Source: Gautieria morchelliformis (lineage: Eukaryota > Basidiomycota > Agaricomycetes > Gomphales > Gomphaceae). From it: a DNA stretch of 64,000 nucleotides. The notes beneath the pieces are model-generated. The model made no database searches. It was not told the origin of the DNA and worked only from the letters and a program-made list of their open reading frames with translations. The DNA lies in contig WHVA01000385.1 of assembly GCA_015179125.1 (NCBI GenBank), positions 48,694 through 112,693 of the forward strand, in the 5' to 3' direction. Below, in pieces: positions 11,145-22,550 of the stretch. Made by a program: the position numbers and the translations under genes. Position 1 is the first letter of the stretch. Each line of letters starts with the position of its first letter.

Positions 11145-12698
11145 TCACCTCATAGCTTCTGTACGCAGCTTCATGTATCGGTCGGTGGACATTAGCTCGC
11201 CGTCCGGGTCTAGTCGCACATCTGCGTTGACATAGACGTGGTCTGGGTGATTGTCATCACCTTTGTCGCTTTCATAGTAGCGGGATAAACAGTCCGCTAC
11301 TTTGTTCTCAATGCCGTCAACGTGGACGGTGTTGTAATTGAAGTGGGATAGAAACTCCCACCACCGGACCTGTCTGTCCGACAGATTCTTCTGGGTCTTG
11401 AAGTATTTGAGATCCTTGTGGTCCATGACTATGGTGAACTTTCGCCCTAGGAGTTTGTCCTCCCATTTCATGAGAGCTTCAAGCATGGTGATGGTTTCGT
11501 GCTCATGTGTCCTGTAGTGTTGCTGAGATACACTGAAATTCTTTGACAAGAAGCCAGCTGGTCAACAGGTTTTCCAGTCTGGTCCTTGGCCATAGTTGGC
11601 TCCGACACCAGACTTTGAACCATTGGTGATGACCCATATCAGGTCCATGTTCCGTGTGTTGATTGGACACAGGATCAGGGCCTTGCAGGCTAATGCCCTT
11701 ATGCTCTGGAAGCATTTGTCCAGCAAGGGCGTCCATTCAAATAAACCGTTGTCACACACACATCCCAATAAAGTGGTGGTATATGCACTGACATCTGGCA
11801 TGTAGTGTGCCAGGTATTGGACGAGGCCGAGAAACCTCTGTACATCGTTAAACGTAAGAGGCCTCCTCCATTCGCGGATGCGTTGCATTTTATCACCATC
11901 CGCATGAACTCCTTGGCCATCCCTAATATGGCCAAGGCACTCCATTTGTTCTGATTAGAGATCAACCTTCTTTTTACTTAAGAAGAGATGACTACTCCAT
12001 AGTCTGTCGAAGACTATGCAGAGGTGTTCCTTGTGCTCTTGTATCGAGTGCGAGAATATAAATATATCATCCATGTATACATGGACGAAGTGACCTATGC
12101 AGTTGCAGAATATCAACATCATAAGATGTTGAAACATCAATGGGGTGTTACAATCGCCCATCTGTATCACTTGGCTCCTGAACGTGCCAAGGACTGTTGC
12201 AAGGGCTGTCTTTGGGACATTTTCAGGACAGATAAGGATCCGCTCATATGTCTCAGAAATATTGAGTTTTGTCCTGTATTAACAGTGAGCAACATCGCTC
12301 CTGATGACATCTTGATCCAGGAAGGGCAGTATGTCCTTCACTGTATTCTCGTTCTGCTGTCGCAGATCGAAGACGGTACGTAGAGTACCATTTTTCTTTG
12401 GCACACACAGCATTGGCACAGCTTGATTGGCCACTGCTGGTATCCACCACTTTGCAGTGGTGTACCATTCTAGTTTTAGGGACAATTCCTCGCGGAAGTG
12501 TTCGGGACACTTGGGTAGTCGATACCTCATGCGTTTATCAGGATCAATAAGATTGATCTCGGGATTCACCTCCTGTAAGGGAGGGAGTTCTAACGGGATA
12601 CTGCCGACAAGGTTGGCGATCTTGTCCATCCATTCCTCGTGCAAGTGAGGGATGTCATCGTCCCTGAGGATGATGGTCATAGTTTGGGCAGCCATCAA
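11145..12698 (-). pseudogene. Reverse transcriptase-RNase H (family A copy 2)
   Basis: The RT region shows VPKKNGTLRTVFDLRQ, then the YMDD catalytic motif (HVYMDDIFIF, about 12110), LGLVQYLAHY and the connection. RNase H (11549-11145) has YRTHEHETI and the ADCLSRYYES end. Frame breaks occur near 12280, 11960 and 11560. The codons that are stops in copy 1 near 2566 are sense codons here (Arg), which helps show the decay direction. Confidence 0.87.
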
Positions 12699-12840
12699 GC
12701 GCTGTGTACGTCTGTTAGGACCCGGAGCTCGGTGGCTTTTTTCATTTTTCTAGCACTTTCATTGTGAGATGACAGTGTCTCTCCCTGCATGTGTAGGGAG
12801 GTTGTGGATGAGTCTCAGCTTGGGACTCGTCCTCCTGGCT

Positions 12841-13438
12841 TCAATTGGCCAGCGTGGGTGTGGGCCCCAAGGTGCTTCTACTCACCTTTGGATCCGTGCC
12901 TCCCTTTGATGACTTTTCGTCATCAAAGCTTACTTTTCCTGTGGGGATGGTTTCATTCCTCACATGTATCATCCCTGGACTGGAAATTTCCAGGGTTACT
13001 CCTAGTTTCCTTAGGAATGGAGTTCCTAAGATAGCATCATAATACTTGACATTCACCACGTCGAAGTATTCTTCGACTGTTTCACGACCAAATTTAATGG
13101 TCGTGTTCGTCCCGTAGTTGATTATTGATCGACTACAGATGCACACCAATTGCAGGGCAATTGGCCATTACAAGGCAAATGTCTTGATGCCTGTGGCATG
13201 GGTGAATTTGGGGGATAATAATACCCCTTCGCTTCTACTGTCTAGTAGGCAGTGGGCCTTCGTGCCATTGATCTCCAAGTACCCCAACAGGGTACAGTTC
13301 TTGTTACCTGGCCGTGCAGGCCGTGTGCAGTGTTTGCTCTGATGGTGATACATTGGTTTGGCTGCCTTGTCTGGGGCCATTGTTTGAGCAGCCATGACTT
13401 TGGCTGTCTCATCTACCGGCACAATTCTAATCACACTG
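12841..13438 (-). pseudogene. Aspartic protease region (family A copy 2)
   Basis: This is the C-terminal gag-protease linker and retropepsin-like domain. The active-site region reads CLLDSRSEGVLLS. The catalytic Asp-Ser-Gly of copy 1 (DSGSEG) has become Asp-Ser-Arg, a G-to-A type change that would disable the enzyme. The ILGTPFLRK segment matches copy 1. At its upstream end the frame is broken by the insertion starting at 13439; it resumes on the other side at 14509 (AYRSSVIRI across the repaired junction). Confidence 0.82.
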
Positions 13439-14508
13439 TTTTAGATTAAAATATTAATTAGTGCCTTTTTATCAAATGAAATCTGTTGCTTAGTGGTTGA
13501 AACCACTATGTTCGCCTCCCCTCTGTGTGCTGACTAAGCCCTTCGGGGCGCGTGCAACACTGATGAATGAGGGTCACGTGACCGTGTCGACAGAAGAACA
13601 GTGTCAATCCAAGGGATAGTCAAATCAAAAGCGTTCGCTTTTAAGGTAGTATAGAGTAAACAGTGATAGTAGACTCTCAACGAAGATTTGGAATAAACTG
13701 TTAAGAACTGAGCTCTGTAACTATCAAACAAGATTACAGCAATTTCAGGAGGCAGAAAAATCGATTCTGGATAATTTTGTTCATACATTTGTACTAGCTA
13801 TTTATACTATGTTGATAGTAACTACTAGTGTTCAAGATATTGGATGGATGGGTCGAAAAACTACTTTGTAGCTAAGGGGTGACTAATTTATAGTCATAAA
13901 GTCATGGGGTGATGGGGATAGTGTCAGGATTGTCTGGGCTTTGAAATAGAGATCTGTACCTAGTATACAAAGCCCCTGTCCACATGTTGTTAGGATAGTA
14001 ATCAGTCAGACGTGTCATGGGATTCAAATAGAAAATGGATTTGATTTTACTCTGCCCAGCATATATGCTGGGCTTGGAGATGGGGCCGCTGTCTCTGTGC
14101 CTCTCTTGTGTGGCAGCTGATTGAGTATATGTGTTGCAGATGACTTTCTCAGGTCACTCCACAACACCCTGTACCCCTGCGCAGTCTACTATTCTCTGCG
14201 GCGTTTGGTGCCCGTACCCCTCGGTACCTATGGCCTGGCGCCTGTCGACGTCATGGCTGATACCATCACCCGATAGGCGCGCCGTCCCTGATCGACCGCA
14301 CGTGGCTGACGCTCGAACTCCTGTATATTACCCGATCTATGGGTAATATAGCGTGTCGTAAAATTCGTGTGATCGTCGTCTGTGCCGACATCTATCGTGA
14401 ATGTAGTTTGTGTTTCTTTTGACTTTTCTTTTGTTTTTCTTTTGTTTTTCTATTAGTTTCTTTTTATATATAAATGATTTGAGTAAGATAATTGCGTTTA
14501 TCACAACA
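13439..14508 (-). repeat. 1.07 kb insertion, probable solo LTR (copy D1)
   Basis: The unit is shared with 55550-56622 over its whole length. It is flanked here by the 5-base duplication CACTG (13434-13438 and 14509-14513), and deletion of the unit restores the gag frame of family A copy 2. Read on the minus strand it begins TGTTGTG and ends in A-rich sequence. It holds an 84-codon open frame that is also found in the second copy, but no known domain. A 1 kb solo LTR with a 5-base duplication is the simplest reading; a non-autonomous element is possible. Confidence 0.7.
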
Positions 14509-14589
14509 CACTGGATCGGTAAGCAGTTTGACTGTCTGCCATGTCCTCATCCATCATAGGAGGATAATCAAAATGGTCATGTGATACAC

Positions 14590-15041
14590 CATATATGAGT
14601 ATATAATATATATTATAAGAGTATTAATAACAACATATAGGAACATATAGTAGTATTTATAAGGAGAATAATAGATGTTATTAGAATATTCTGTATATAT
14701 TTAAACATCTTGGAGATATATATACATATGAGAGAGTATCTGACTACAAGATAGAATAACAGATACTTGGATAGATACATCTAATAGATATGAGTAGGAG
14801 TATTAGTATGAATAGTTATAATGATATAATGTATATTAAAAGTGGGTAGAAAAAATAAGAAGAAGCATAAAAATAAGAAGAGGTGTTCTCGTCGGTGGAG
14901 CTGCTGCTCGGGGAGGGACAAAAGTAAATTTATTTATATCCCAACAATAAGATTGCCATGTGCTTTCACCCTCTTCTATTCTATAATCTGAGAATAAAAT
15001 GGGTGAATCTACATATAATAAAAAGTTGCGAGCACCCGCCA
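14590..15041. repeat. AT-rich LTR-like insertion in gag (copy E2)
   Basis: A very AT-rich stretch of about 450 bases separates two gag segments: PEPSQYY on the right, and the frame leading into MMDEDMADSQ on the left. Its right 150 bases are shared with 1-147 and end at the same CCGCCA. The left border is inferred from where gag coding resumes. I did not find a convincing duplication of target bases. Confidence 0.55.
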
Positions 15042-15702
15042 TAGTATTGGGATGGCTCAGGCTCCCAAGCCTCTGTCAGCTTGCCATTCCTATCCTGATC
15101 CTCAGTTTCCTGAGGGTCACCCTCCCCCTCTTCAATCTGTTGAAGAGAGGTGTCAATGGGATCCTCCGGGTCCCCATCATCGTCTTGCCATACGGCCGCT
15201 GTCCGTACTTTCAGCTTCAGGCGTGGGCAATTCGCCTTGATGTGACCTGTCTGGCCACATTCAAAGCATCTTGCACTGCTGTGCGCGTTCTGCAGCCGGT
15301 CTGGGGGGCATCCAGATGGCTTTTGTGGGTAGCTCGGCGAAGCCGAGCTCCCCAACGCCTCAGGTGGATGACCTGATTGCGGCAACTTTGTTGCCATAGG
15401 TCATCGGAAGGCATTGTTTGCCTGGAATGCAGTGGGCTTGTTAAAGCCCAACTGTGTAGTCGGCTTGCTTGTGGCAAGCCATGATCTGATGGCCAATGCG
15501 GCCGCAGTTTCTGCCCGGTGCATCCCTTGATTGTACCAGGATGCTTCCTTGATCATACGGGCAGCTTCAAAGAGCTGCTCGATCAAGCTGGACTCAGTGT
15601 TGTAGCCCTTTTTTAGGACTTCATTGTGCAATGTATCGCGCAATGCTGACACGAACTGTCTTTGGAGCGTGTACTCATCAGGTGGGCTGTATCATCCACG
15701 CC
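15042..15702 (-). pseudogene. Gag with zinc knuckle (family A copy 2)
   Basis: This is the capsid C-terminal and nucleocapsid part of gag. Residues matching copy 1 include RDTLHNEVLKKGYN and LIEQLFEAARMI. A CCHC knuckle, CFECGQTGHIKANC, follows, then an acidic Gln/Glu-rich linker. There is a frame change near 15400 and another near 15680. The gene is cut at 15702, where a family B LTR begins. Confidence 0.82.
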
Positions 15703-16281
15703 TGTTACGACTGTTCACTTCCGACTTCCGACCTTCAGTTCCGCTACACATTCCGCCCCTCCGATATTTCCGACACTCCGCCCTTGTTCATTTCCTTTGT
15801 TCTTTCGACTCTATTACTCGGACCCACTGGACCCACCTCACTGTTCATCAAGAGCATATGTCCGGCCCTCCTTGTGTTTCGTTGTCAGATATGTTTTCCC
15901 GACCCCTTGTTCTTTGCCATTGTTCCCAATAAGTTAGTTCCCATGCATTGTCTACTCGACTTCCGCTTCCCCGGAATTTGCTTAGTACTACCCCATTACC
16001 TGTTGTCTCATCTCTTTGTATAAAAAGCCTGTCATGTATGTCTGTTATTCTGCAATCAGATAATCACCTTCGATACTTGATTTCCTTCGCTCCATCTCCT
16101 GTTCTTAGCACAGCGAGTCTAGCAAGACCTCAGTCTCTCTGCCTCCCGTCTTCCGCCTTCCGCCTCAGTTCCGACTCAAGTCCTGACCAACCTCTAGTTC
16201 AGTACTTTCCGACTTCCAACCTATTTCCGAGATACTTAGGACGATAGTTCATTGGGGGCGCAACCTATAAGTTGAAGCCGC
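15703..16281 (+). repeat. Truncated family B LTR
   Basis: It starts TGTTACGACTG and follows the family B LTR (27936-28628 and 35223-35912, which are on the other strand) to the segment GCAACCTATAAGTTGAAGCC. The last 45 or so bases of the LTR are missing, and LINE sequence begins at once. The orientation is opposite to the two LTRs of the complete element. Confidence 0.85.
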
Positions 16282-18447
16282 ACCCGGAGGCGCACAGGAC
16301 TGGGCAAGAAAACACCAGTGCACCTTCGCGATAGACAAGTTCGGGCTCATGGGCCTAACCAGACGCCGGGAAGCAGACCCTGATAGAGCCAGGAGAACCA
16401 GACCCGTCACCAGGCCCACGATAACGATCGACCGACACGCCATCCAGCCGACACCGTCTCACAAATTCCTCGGGGTAATAGTCGACCAAGAACTTCGCTT
16501 CAAAGAGCAAGTCAATCACGCACTACAGAAGGGAAGCACATTCATAGAGCAATACCAAAGACTAGCAAAACCGTCCAGAGGAGTACCAGCTAAGCACATG
16601 TGCCAGTACTACCTAGCGGTAGCAGTCCCGAAAATTCTATATGCCGCTGATGTTTTCCTCATCCCAGCTTCGGAAGGGAAGAAAGGAACGAAGGGGCACA
16701 TCAACAAGTTAGCGAGGGTACAGAGACAGGCAGCGCTAGCGATCACCAGAGCGATGAGAACAACGGCGAGTGACACGCTCGACACTCACGCCAACATACT
16801 GCCATTCCCGCTACTCGTAGATAAGCTCATCCACAAGGCCGCCACAAGATTATCCTGCCTCCCTGACAGGCATCCCTTGTCCCCACGAGTAAACCGTGCC
16901 GCCTCGAGATACATCAGAAGACACCGCACGCAGATGCACGAGATCCTGCACGCGTACAACCTCGAGCCGAACAGAATGGAGAAGATAAACACGGTGATGA
17001 GAGGGCCCAAGTGGGCCCCAGCCTTCCAGATCCAGATACCTATGGATGAAAAGAAAGCCATAGCGGAGCTGAAGAGGGACAGGGCGCAGGTACAGGTCTA
17101 CTCGGACAGATCATGCATCGATGGAGGGGTAGGGGCGGCAGCAGTGCTATACAGGGACGGGATGGAGCAGCAGGTGGTTCGCCTCTACCTGGGCCCGGAA
17201 GAAGAACACATGGTCTGCGAAGCGGAGCTGGTGGGAGCGGCGCTGGGCGCAAAACTACTGAACAGAGAGAGGAGCGGAAGTTACATGATAGGTATGGACA
17301 ATCAAGCTGCAATACTGACCACGAGGAAAGAAAAACAGATGTCGGCTCAATACCTCCTGGACGCCCTGCACAGACAGATCGAGGGCGTCGCACAGATGCG
17401 GCCAGAAGCCACGATCCTCATGAGGTGGACGCCGGGACACAAAGGGATCAGAGGGAACGAAAGAGCGGACAAGGAGGCGAAAGAGGTGGCGAGAGGCAAT
17501 AGCAGCGAGGAGCAGTTCATCCCAATAGAGTGCAGAGGGCCCTTGCCAATAAGCAGATCGGCAGAGATACAAAGACATCAGAAGGAACACAGGCGCAGGG
17601 CCAGAGCTGTATTTGCCAGATCTCTGAGGTCGGCACTCGCACACGAGATCGACAGGACGATGCCATCCGCGACCTTCGCGAAGCTGATGGAGGGGCTAGC
17701 ACGCAGACAAGCGGCGCTGCTGATCCAACTTAGAACAGGACACGTGCCCCTGAACAAACACATCTACAGAATCGGAAAGGCGGACTCACCAACGTGCGCA
17801 AAATGCAGGAGAGCCGACGAGATGGTACACCACTACCTATTCAGGTGCCCGGCCTACAGCGGCCCACGAAAAGAACTCGAGAGGACCCTGAAGCGGGAAG
17901 CGAAGGCGGTAAACACTCTACTAGCCAAACCGAAAGTGATGAGACCATTGTTCAAGTACATACAGGACACGAAACACTTCGAAGGAATATATGGGAGCAT
18001 GGGCACAAGGGGCGAGGGGGGCCAGGACAGAGGCAACACAAGGCTGACCAGAGGCAGCCGATAAGGCAGAGGCATGGATGAGCGGAAAAAGAGGACGAGA
18101 GAAGCAGGAAAGGACAAGGGGGAAAGGGGACAGAGACGAGGGAGAAGAGACACAGAGCAAGGAGACACAACACGACGAGGCAGGGAAATGGAGGAGCGGA
18201 CTAGCGGCGAAGAGAAGGAGCAGAAGAAGAGAGAAAGAACGAAACGGAAAACACGCAGCGCACAGAGTGCAAATCCCACCCTGCCAACGCAGGCACGGAC
18301 AAGCCCAGGGCTTAGCCCAAGGAGCATTAGCGGAGATAGAGAAGGACGGGCTAGATAGAACAAATGTCGACAAGGGCTAATGTACAAGCGTCTTACCTAG
18401 GGCCCGCCCCAAAAGACGAAAAATTGGATTTAAAAAAAAAAAAAAAA
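16282..18447 (+). mobile_element. 5'-truncated LINE (non-LTR retrotransposon)
   Basis: The unit has the C-terminal part of a LINE ORF2, a 3' untranslated region and a 16-base poly(A) tail (18432-18447). The 5' part, including the endonuclease and RT catalytic core, is missing. It abuts a truncated LTR at 16281 with no visible target duplication. The 3' end (ACCTAGGGC, CCCCAAAAGAC, AATTGGAT before poly-A) is related to the short reversed LINE tail at 37357-37455. Confidence 0.88.
16349..18064 (+). CDS. LINE ORF2 C-terminal fragment with RNase H
   Basis: An open frame of 571 codons, uninterrupted but lacking its N-terminus. Residues 1-220 match the region downstream of the RT palm in LINE proteins (KFLGVIVDQELRFKEQV, then VQRQAALAITRAMRTT). 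Residues about 247-380 form an RNase H domain with the acidic residues in YSDRSCIDGG, CEAELVGA and GMDNQAA, plus the WTPGHKGIRGNERAD motif. A C-terminal Cys/His cluster lies near residue 485 (CAKCRRADEMVHHYLFRC). This layout fits the Tad1/I-type LINEs of fungi. The listed ATG is not the native start. Confidence 0.88.
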   Translation: MGLTRRREADPDRARRTRPVTRPTITIDRHAIQPTPSHKFLGVIVDQELRFKEQVNHALQKGSTFIEQYQRLAKPSRGVPAKHMCQYYLAVAVPKILYAADVFLIPASEGKKGTKGHINKLARVQRQAALAITRAMRTTASDTLDTHANILPFPLLVDKLIHKAATRLSCLPDRHPLSPRVNRAASRYIRRHRTQMHEILHAYNLEPNRMEKINTVMRGPKWAPAFQIQIPMDEKKAIAELKRDRAQVQVYSDRSCIDGGVGAAAVLYRDGMEQQVVRLYLGPEEEHMVCEAELVGAALGAKLLNRERSGSYMIGMDNQAAILTTRKEKQMSAQYLLDALHRQIEGVAQMRPEATILMRWTPGHKGIRGNERADKEAKEVARGNSSEEQFIPIECRGPLPISRSAEIQRHQKEHRRRARAVFARSLRSALAHEIDRTMPSATFAKLMEGLARRQAALLIQLRTGHVPLNKHIYRIGKADSPTCAKCRRADEMVHHYLFRCPAYSGPRKELERTLKREAKAVNTLLAKPKVMRPLFKYIQDTKHFEGIYGSMGTRGEGGQDRGNTRLTRGSR

Positions 18448-18629
18448 TGAAAGGGATTTATTAGGTTGAAGTAACAAGATTAAAAGTGTAATACTAGTAG
18501 CTGTAAATAAAAGAGAAAGCAACGAGTGACTTATTTAAATAAATAAGATGCACAAATTAGGCTGAGGGTAAATTATCCAAGAAAAAAAAAAAGGAACTAA
18601 AAAGATTGTGTGCTTCAAAGTTTATTATA
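18448..18629. other. Intergenic, nothing recognised
   Basis: AT-rich sequence between the LINE tail and the next gene. I see no coding potential or repeat here. Confidence 0.5.
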
Positions 18630-20686
18630 CTAGATCAGGTCAGCCCAAGGATTATCCGCTGTTGTTTTAATTGGACTGTTAAATCCACCAAGCTTAGGAT
18701 TCTTCATCGTTGCCTTGAAAGCATTGAATTGTGCTTCAACTTCGGGGGTAGAGAGTCGCTTAGGGAGTGCTGAGTCCAGAGCTGTTATTTCTTACGGGGT
18801 GGGAAGAACTAATATAAATCAGATTAAGGGGTTGGGGTCGAGTGGTTAATAGTGTGATGAGAGCTCAAGCAGTGTTCTTAGTGCAATAAGAGTTGAGGAG
18901 GAAACAATAATAATCCAAAGAAGCTTATAACTCGAAGCTCTAGGAAAAAAGATTGTTAAGTCACTTGTCTATTCGTATCTAGAGTCCCAGTATTTAAACA
19001 ATATACAATAGGAGTAGATAGTCATGTGAAAAATAATGGGGCTAGGAGTTAGGGTCAAGATGATGTCAAGTATGATGCTGTGACCCCTAGATGGCTAATT
19101 TCTGAACAGATGATGTCAAATATGATGTCAGGCATATAGGACAGGGACTCGACCCGATAATATGTGGAAAATGATACGCATATATGCGCCTCGACTCGAC
19201 TCGACTCGAAATAATTCTCGGCTCGGAATGGTTCTCGGAATGACAAGAAATATGGTGAAAGGTGAGAATGATTGATAACAGAATAGATTGTCCTGACTGA
19301 AATGTTTTCTTCCTCCTCAAATAACAAGAACTAATGTTGATGGTGACCCTTGCTCACTATCGGAGCTAATGATATATACGTTATCTGGTCATAATCATAC
19401 AAGTCAATGCATGCTCCAGCTGTGGATTAAAAGAGCATACCTGATTTGATTTCTTGAGCATTTTCGATGTCAGAGGACCATTGGAAGTCATCATTGTCAT
19501 TCGGAATTGGAGTGGCAGTGTAGGATTTAGAAGTGCGTTGCTTCTTTGAGCGCGTATAATGCCTGTGCGCAAGTTTGGGTTCGTCCTCAAGCTCTGCATC
19601 TGCTATGGGTACCATTAATGAAGTCTGCTGCCATCTTTTAAGGTAGTAATGGATATACTTACAAGCTGAGTGCTTTGATGTTGACACACCCTTTCCTTCC
19701 AGTTCATGTATGACGTCGCTCAACTGTTTTCAGGACACTGGCCATGATTATCAGACAACACTGTGGACACGTTCAGATGTTCAAGGCTTACCAAGGTATA
19801 GCTTACTGTCTTGCCAGCCTTTACTCTTACCGCCTTTTGCGTCTACAAAGTCATATCCGTCGGGAACTTCACGATGCAGGGAGAGGCGCGAGCGGCTTGC
19901 TTTCAGCAGGCGCCAGGTAACTTCACCTCCATCCTTTGCAACTTCATCCATATACTCAAAGGCAATAGGTGGCATCTCCCGCAAACATTCATCAAGCTTC
20001 TGATGGGACCATTGGTTTGAGAATTCCAATTCGCCAGGACTGCCAAATATAGCAAAACCAGCCTTGCTTAGCTGATCGATACGTTGTAAGTTCGGCTCTG
20101 CTGTTTCATTCAGTTTCCCCATATCCTATGATCTCAAGGTAAGTCTTATAATTAATCAAGAAAACCTTTTTCTCACATCCATTCCTTCGGGCATCACTGT
20201 CAGCTGTCGCACACTTATTGATATTTCTCCACCATTGCTACGTTTCTGTTTTCGGCCCTTACCCCCTTTCCAACACTGCGTATATCTTGATTAGTGGACA
20301 TCAAATAAATATTTCAAAGTAAGTCATACCTTACTACTACTGCCCTCATTGTCACTGACTGCCGTCTTCTTGAAGCCAGCAATTGCTTCCCGACGTGCAT
20401 CATCCTCGCTTGCACGACCCTTCCCCTTCATGTTCAATTTCACGGCACCACCCACAGCAGCGGCCTGCGCTGTGAATGTTGAAAGTAAGTCTTCAAAGGA
20501 TTGGTTACCTGTCGATGACTGAGCAGGTGATGCAGTACGATCTGGTATTCGATGCCACGCGATTGTGTGCAAGCAGCCGGCACAACTGCTTGCCTCATTA
20601 ACCCCAATATTTGCCTTTGGAACAAAGTGTGGACATGAGCAGAGGGTACCATCCTCTGCTCCAGAGTGTTTGCACTTTTGGGCCAT
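18630..20686 (-). CDS. Hypothetical Cys/His-rich protein, multi-exon
   Basis: A host-type gene with several introns, read from an ATG at 20686. Exon 1 (to about 20334) encodes a Cys/His-rich N-terminus (MAQKCKHSG, CSCPHF, CAGCLHTIAWHR), possibly zinc-binding, followed by a Ser/Ala-rich and Lys-rich linker and a GTATGA donor. A central exon (20122-19790) carries a conserved-looking segment with MPPIAFEYMDEVA and EVTWRLLKASRSRLS. Later exons contain SDVIHELEGKGVS and an acidic Ser/Lys-rich region (about 19600-19440). The last exon ends NPWADLI at 18630. I do not recognise the family. The frame is consistent across GT-AG introns, so it may be functional; exon borders are approximate. Confidence 0.6.
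19189..19210. repeat. Short TCGAC microsatellite
   Basis: About four tandem TCGAC units within an intronic or intergenic stretch of the preceding gene. No function is inferred. Confidence 0.6.
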
Positions 20687-20890
20687 GGACTGGAAGTAGA
20701 ATAGTGAAAGCAAGAAAGGGTGTGAAGTGCTCAGTTTGTGACGGCATATAAATTTTCACACGTAGCCATGCATGTCTCGTTCACTCGTGTCTTAATATAA
20801 TGTAGTTTTGAAAGAAAACACTATGGGATCTGAAATTTACAACAATGGGATGAGACGTTGTGAAGCATAGTCTATCACACATAATAACTT

Positions 20891-21378
20891 TGTTAGCAAC
20901 TAGGGGTTATGGCAGGGAAGGTTCGGTAGAGTTCTTAGAAAGCTAGAATCAAATTCACTCTCTCAGTGAATTTATTGTCACTGTTATATTAATACAATAC
21001 CTAGAATCAAATTCACTACATGATTTTCAGTCAACATGCTATGGAAATATAAAAGACACTACTCGCCTCTCTCAGTGAATTTATTGTCACTGGGAGAGGA
21101 GCACTATCCTGTCTCAGAAGGCATATACGTGCACCCGGCCCTTTAGCGCCCAAGAGCTCGTGCGTCGAAGTCATTTCAAACTCCGCTGGGTGCAGCCGCT
21201 TGTGAAAATAGAGATAACAAAATGAAATGGAGAGGTAGGGAGTGACTGGAAAATTTCGAAAATAATCAGAGAAGTGAGTGCATGGTACAAGAACAATGTG
21301 AGAAGAGATTGAAACATCACACAATATATCGAATATATTATGCTTGATTTTGGTGCAGGAGCATAAATGCACCCAACA
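20891..21378 (-). repeat. Solo LTR, 488 bases, with 5-base target duplication
   Basis: The unit is bounded by TG and CA (TGTTAGCAAC ... CACCCAACA) and flanked on both sides by AACTT (20886-20890, 21379-21383). It has the same length as the copy at 58059-58546, which has its own distinct duplication, so both are genuine insertions. It carries two hairpin segments with the CTCAGTGA / TCACTG core, the larger at 21066-21099. No internal element region is seen in the window. Confidence 0.92.
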
Positions 21379-22490
21379 AACTTTTCGATGAACGAGCATA
21401 TTCTTGATGATCTGAAAGGTACAATACGTATTGGAGTTGAGTACAAGGTAAATTATGCCTACTATATGTCTTCTAGTTGATATAGTAGTGTTTGCATAAT
21501 ATGAAGCCCTTGCGACCATACCACAGCACAAGAGTACCAAATAGACTCTGGTAGCTCTACAACCAGTTCTCGAGCCCGACGTCCCACGCGGATAGTCTCG
21601 TATTCCTGATAGCCATCCTCCCACTCGGCTGCTATCACTCCGTACCCATCAGGGATTAATCCCGTCTGTTTTGGAACCCTTCAAGACTTTGGTGTTATTG
21701 CTAACACTTCAATCTATCAGAACGTGTCGTTTACGAGACTCAAAGAATATTAAACAATGCTGCAGCACAACTCCGGAAATAATTTAATATTTGTACCTTG
21801 GTTGCAATCCGCGTAAAAACTAGTCCAAGTTAATACGGATGGAAGGCAATACGTTTCTTAGCAGCACTGAACAATAAACTAAAAGAATGTAGGTTCAAGG
21901 ACACTATCGGGGTCCAAGCGTATTCCAAAATATAAAGGAATGTACTTAGCAGGCGAGTTTATAAATGGACTGCCCTGATAATCTACCAGCGCACAGCAAT
22001 AAAACGAGGGACGAGTTTTGTGAACAAAGCGACTTGTGAAAGTCTCTAATCAGGAAAATCGACTGACTAGATCGTCTCGGGTATTGGAGTGCGAATGGCA
22101 AGACTTTCAATTGACAGACTCACTCTGTAGAATTACACCCGGAGGATTAGTCCAAGTGGCTAAGCAGTAAAGTAACTACTTAACAAGGAATTAGACACTA
22201 AAGTAAGTGAATAACCCTAGCTGGGATTAGCAGCTTAGTAAGATGCAAGTCACACGAGGTCACGTGTAGGATAGAAGATGGGTAGATTGCTGAATGATGA
22301 TTCAAGGAGGTCAGAATGGCCTCCTTTTATATTGTAAAATACACAGGATTACGTAAAATGGGGTTCTTCTATCTATTAGGCGAGTGATGTCATAAGTAAA
22401 TATTTGCACTGCTGAAACACACCCTTGTAACTATTGCGGCGTGTTTGTGCAAAGGAATTGGAAATAGATAGCCAATCACCTTCCCTGGTT
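21379..22490. other. Intergenic, no gene recognised
   Basis: The stretch has short open frames only, with no recognisable domain. The first 250 bases are neutral in composition. I see nothing that supports a gene. Confidence 0.4.
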
Positions 22491-22550
22491 TGCACAGCCT
22501 TACACAGCCTTTCACAGCCTTGCACTGCCCTGCACAGCCCTACACAGCCG
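22491..22550. repeat. 10-base minisatellite, six units
   Basis: Six consecutive 10-base units of the form TNCACAGCCY (TGCACAGCCT, TACACAGCCT, TTCACAGCCT, TGCACTGCCC, TGCACAGCCC, TACACAGCCG). Two more related units occur near 22671-22690. No coding function is inferred. Confidence 0.85.

Larger units (their letters stand above)
8336..15702 (-). mobile_element. Ty3/Gypsy retrotransposon, family A copy 2 (degenerate, nested)
   Basis: Minus-strand order: gag with zinc knuckle (15702-13439, split), protease, reverse transcriptase, RNase H, integrase with chromodomain, then a sense accessory gene (9453-8336). Both ends are truncated: gag is cut at 15702 by a family B LTR, and the accessory gene is cut at about 8336 in the zinc-cluster pseudogene. 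Two insertions split gag, 13439-14508 and about 14590-15041. Removing the first restores a continuous gag frame. Many stops and frameshifts indicate an old copy. RT and protease motifs are close to those of copy 1, which supports one family. Confidence 0.88.

Noticed and set aside
17855..18387. Long minus-strand hydrophobic frames opposite the LINE ORF2
   Set aside because: They are shadows of the arginine/glutamate-rich plus-strand coding sequence and its purine-rich tail.
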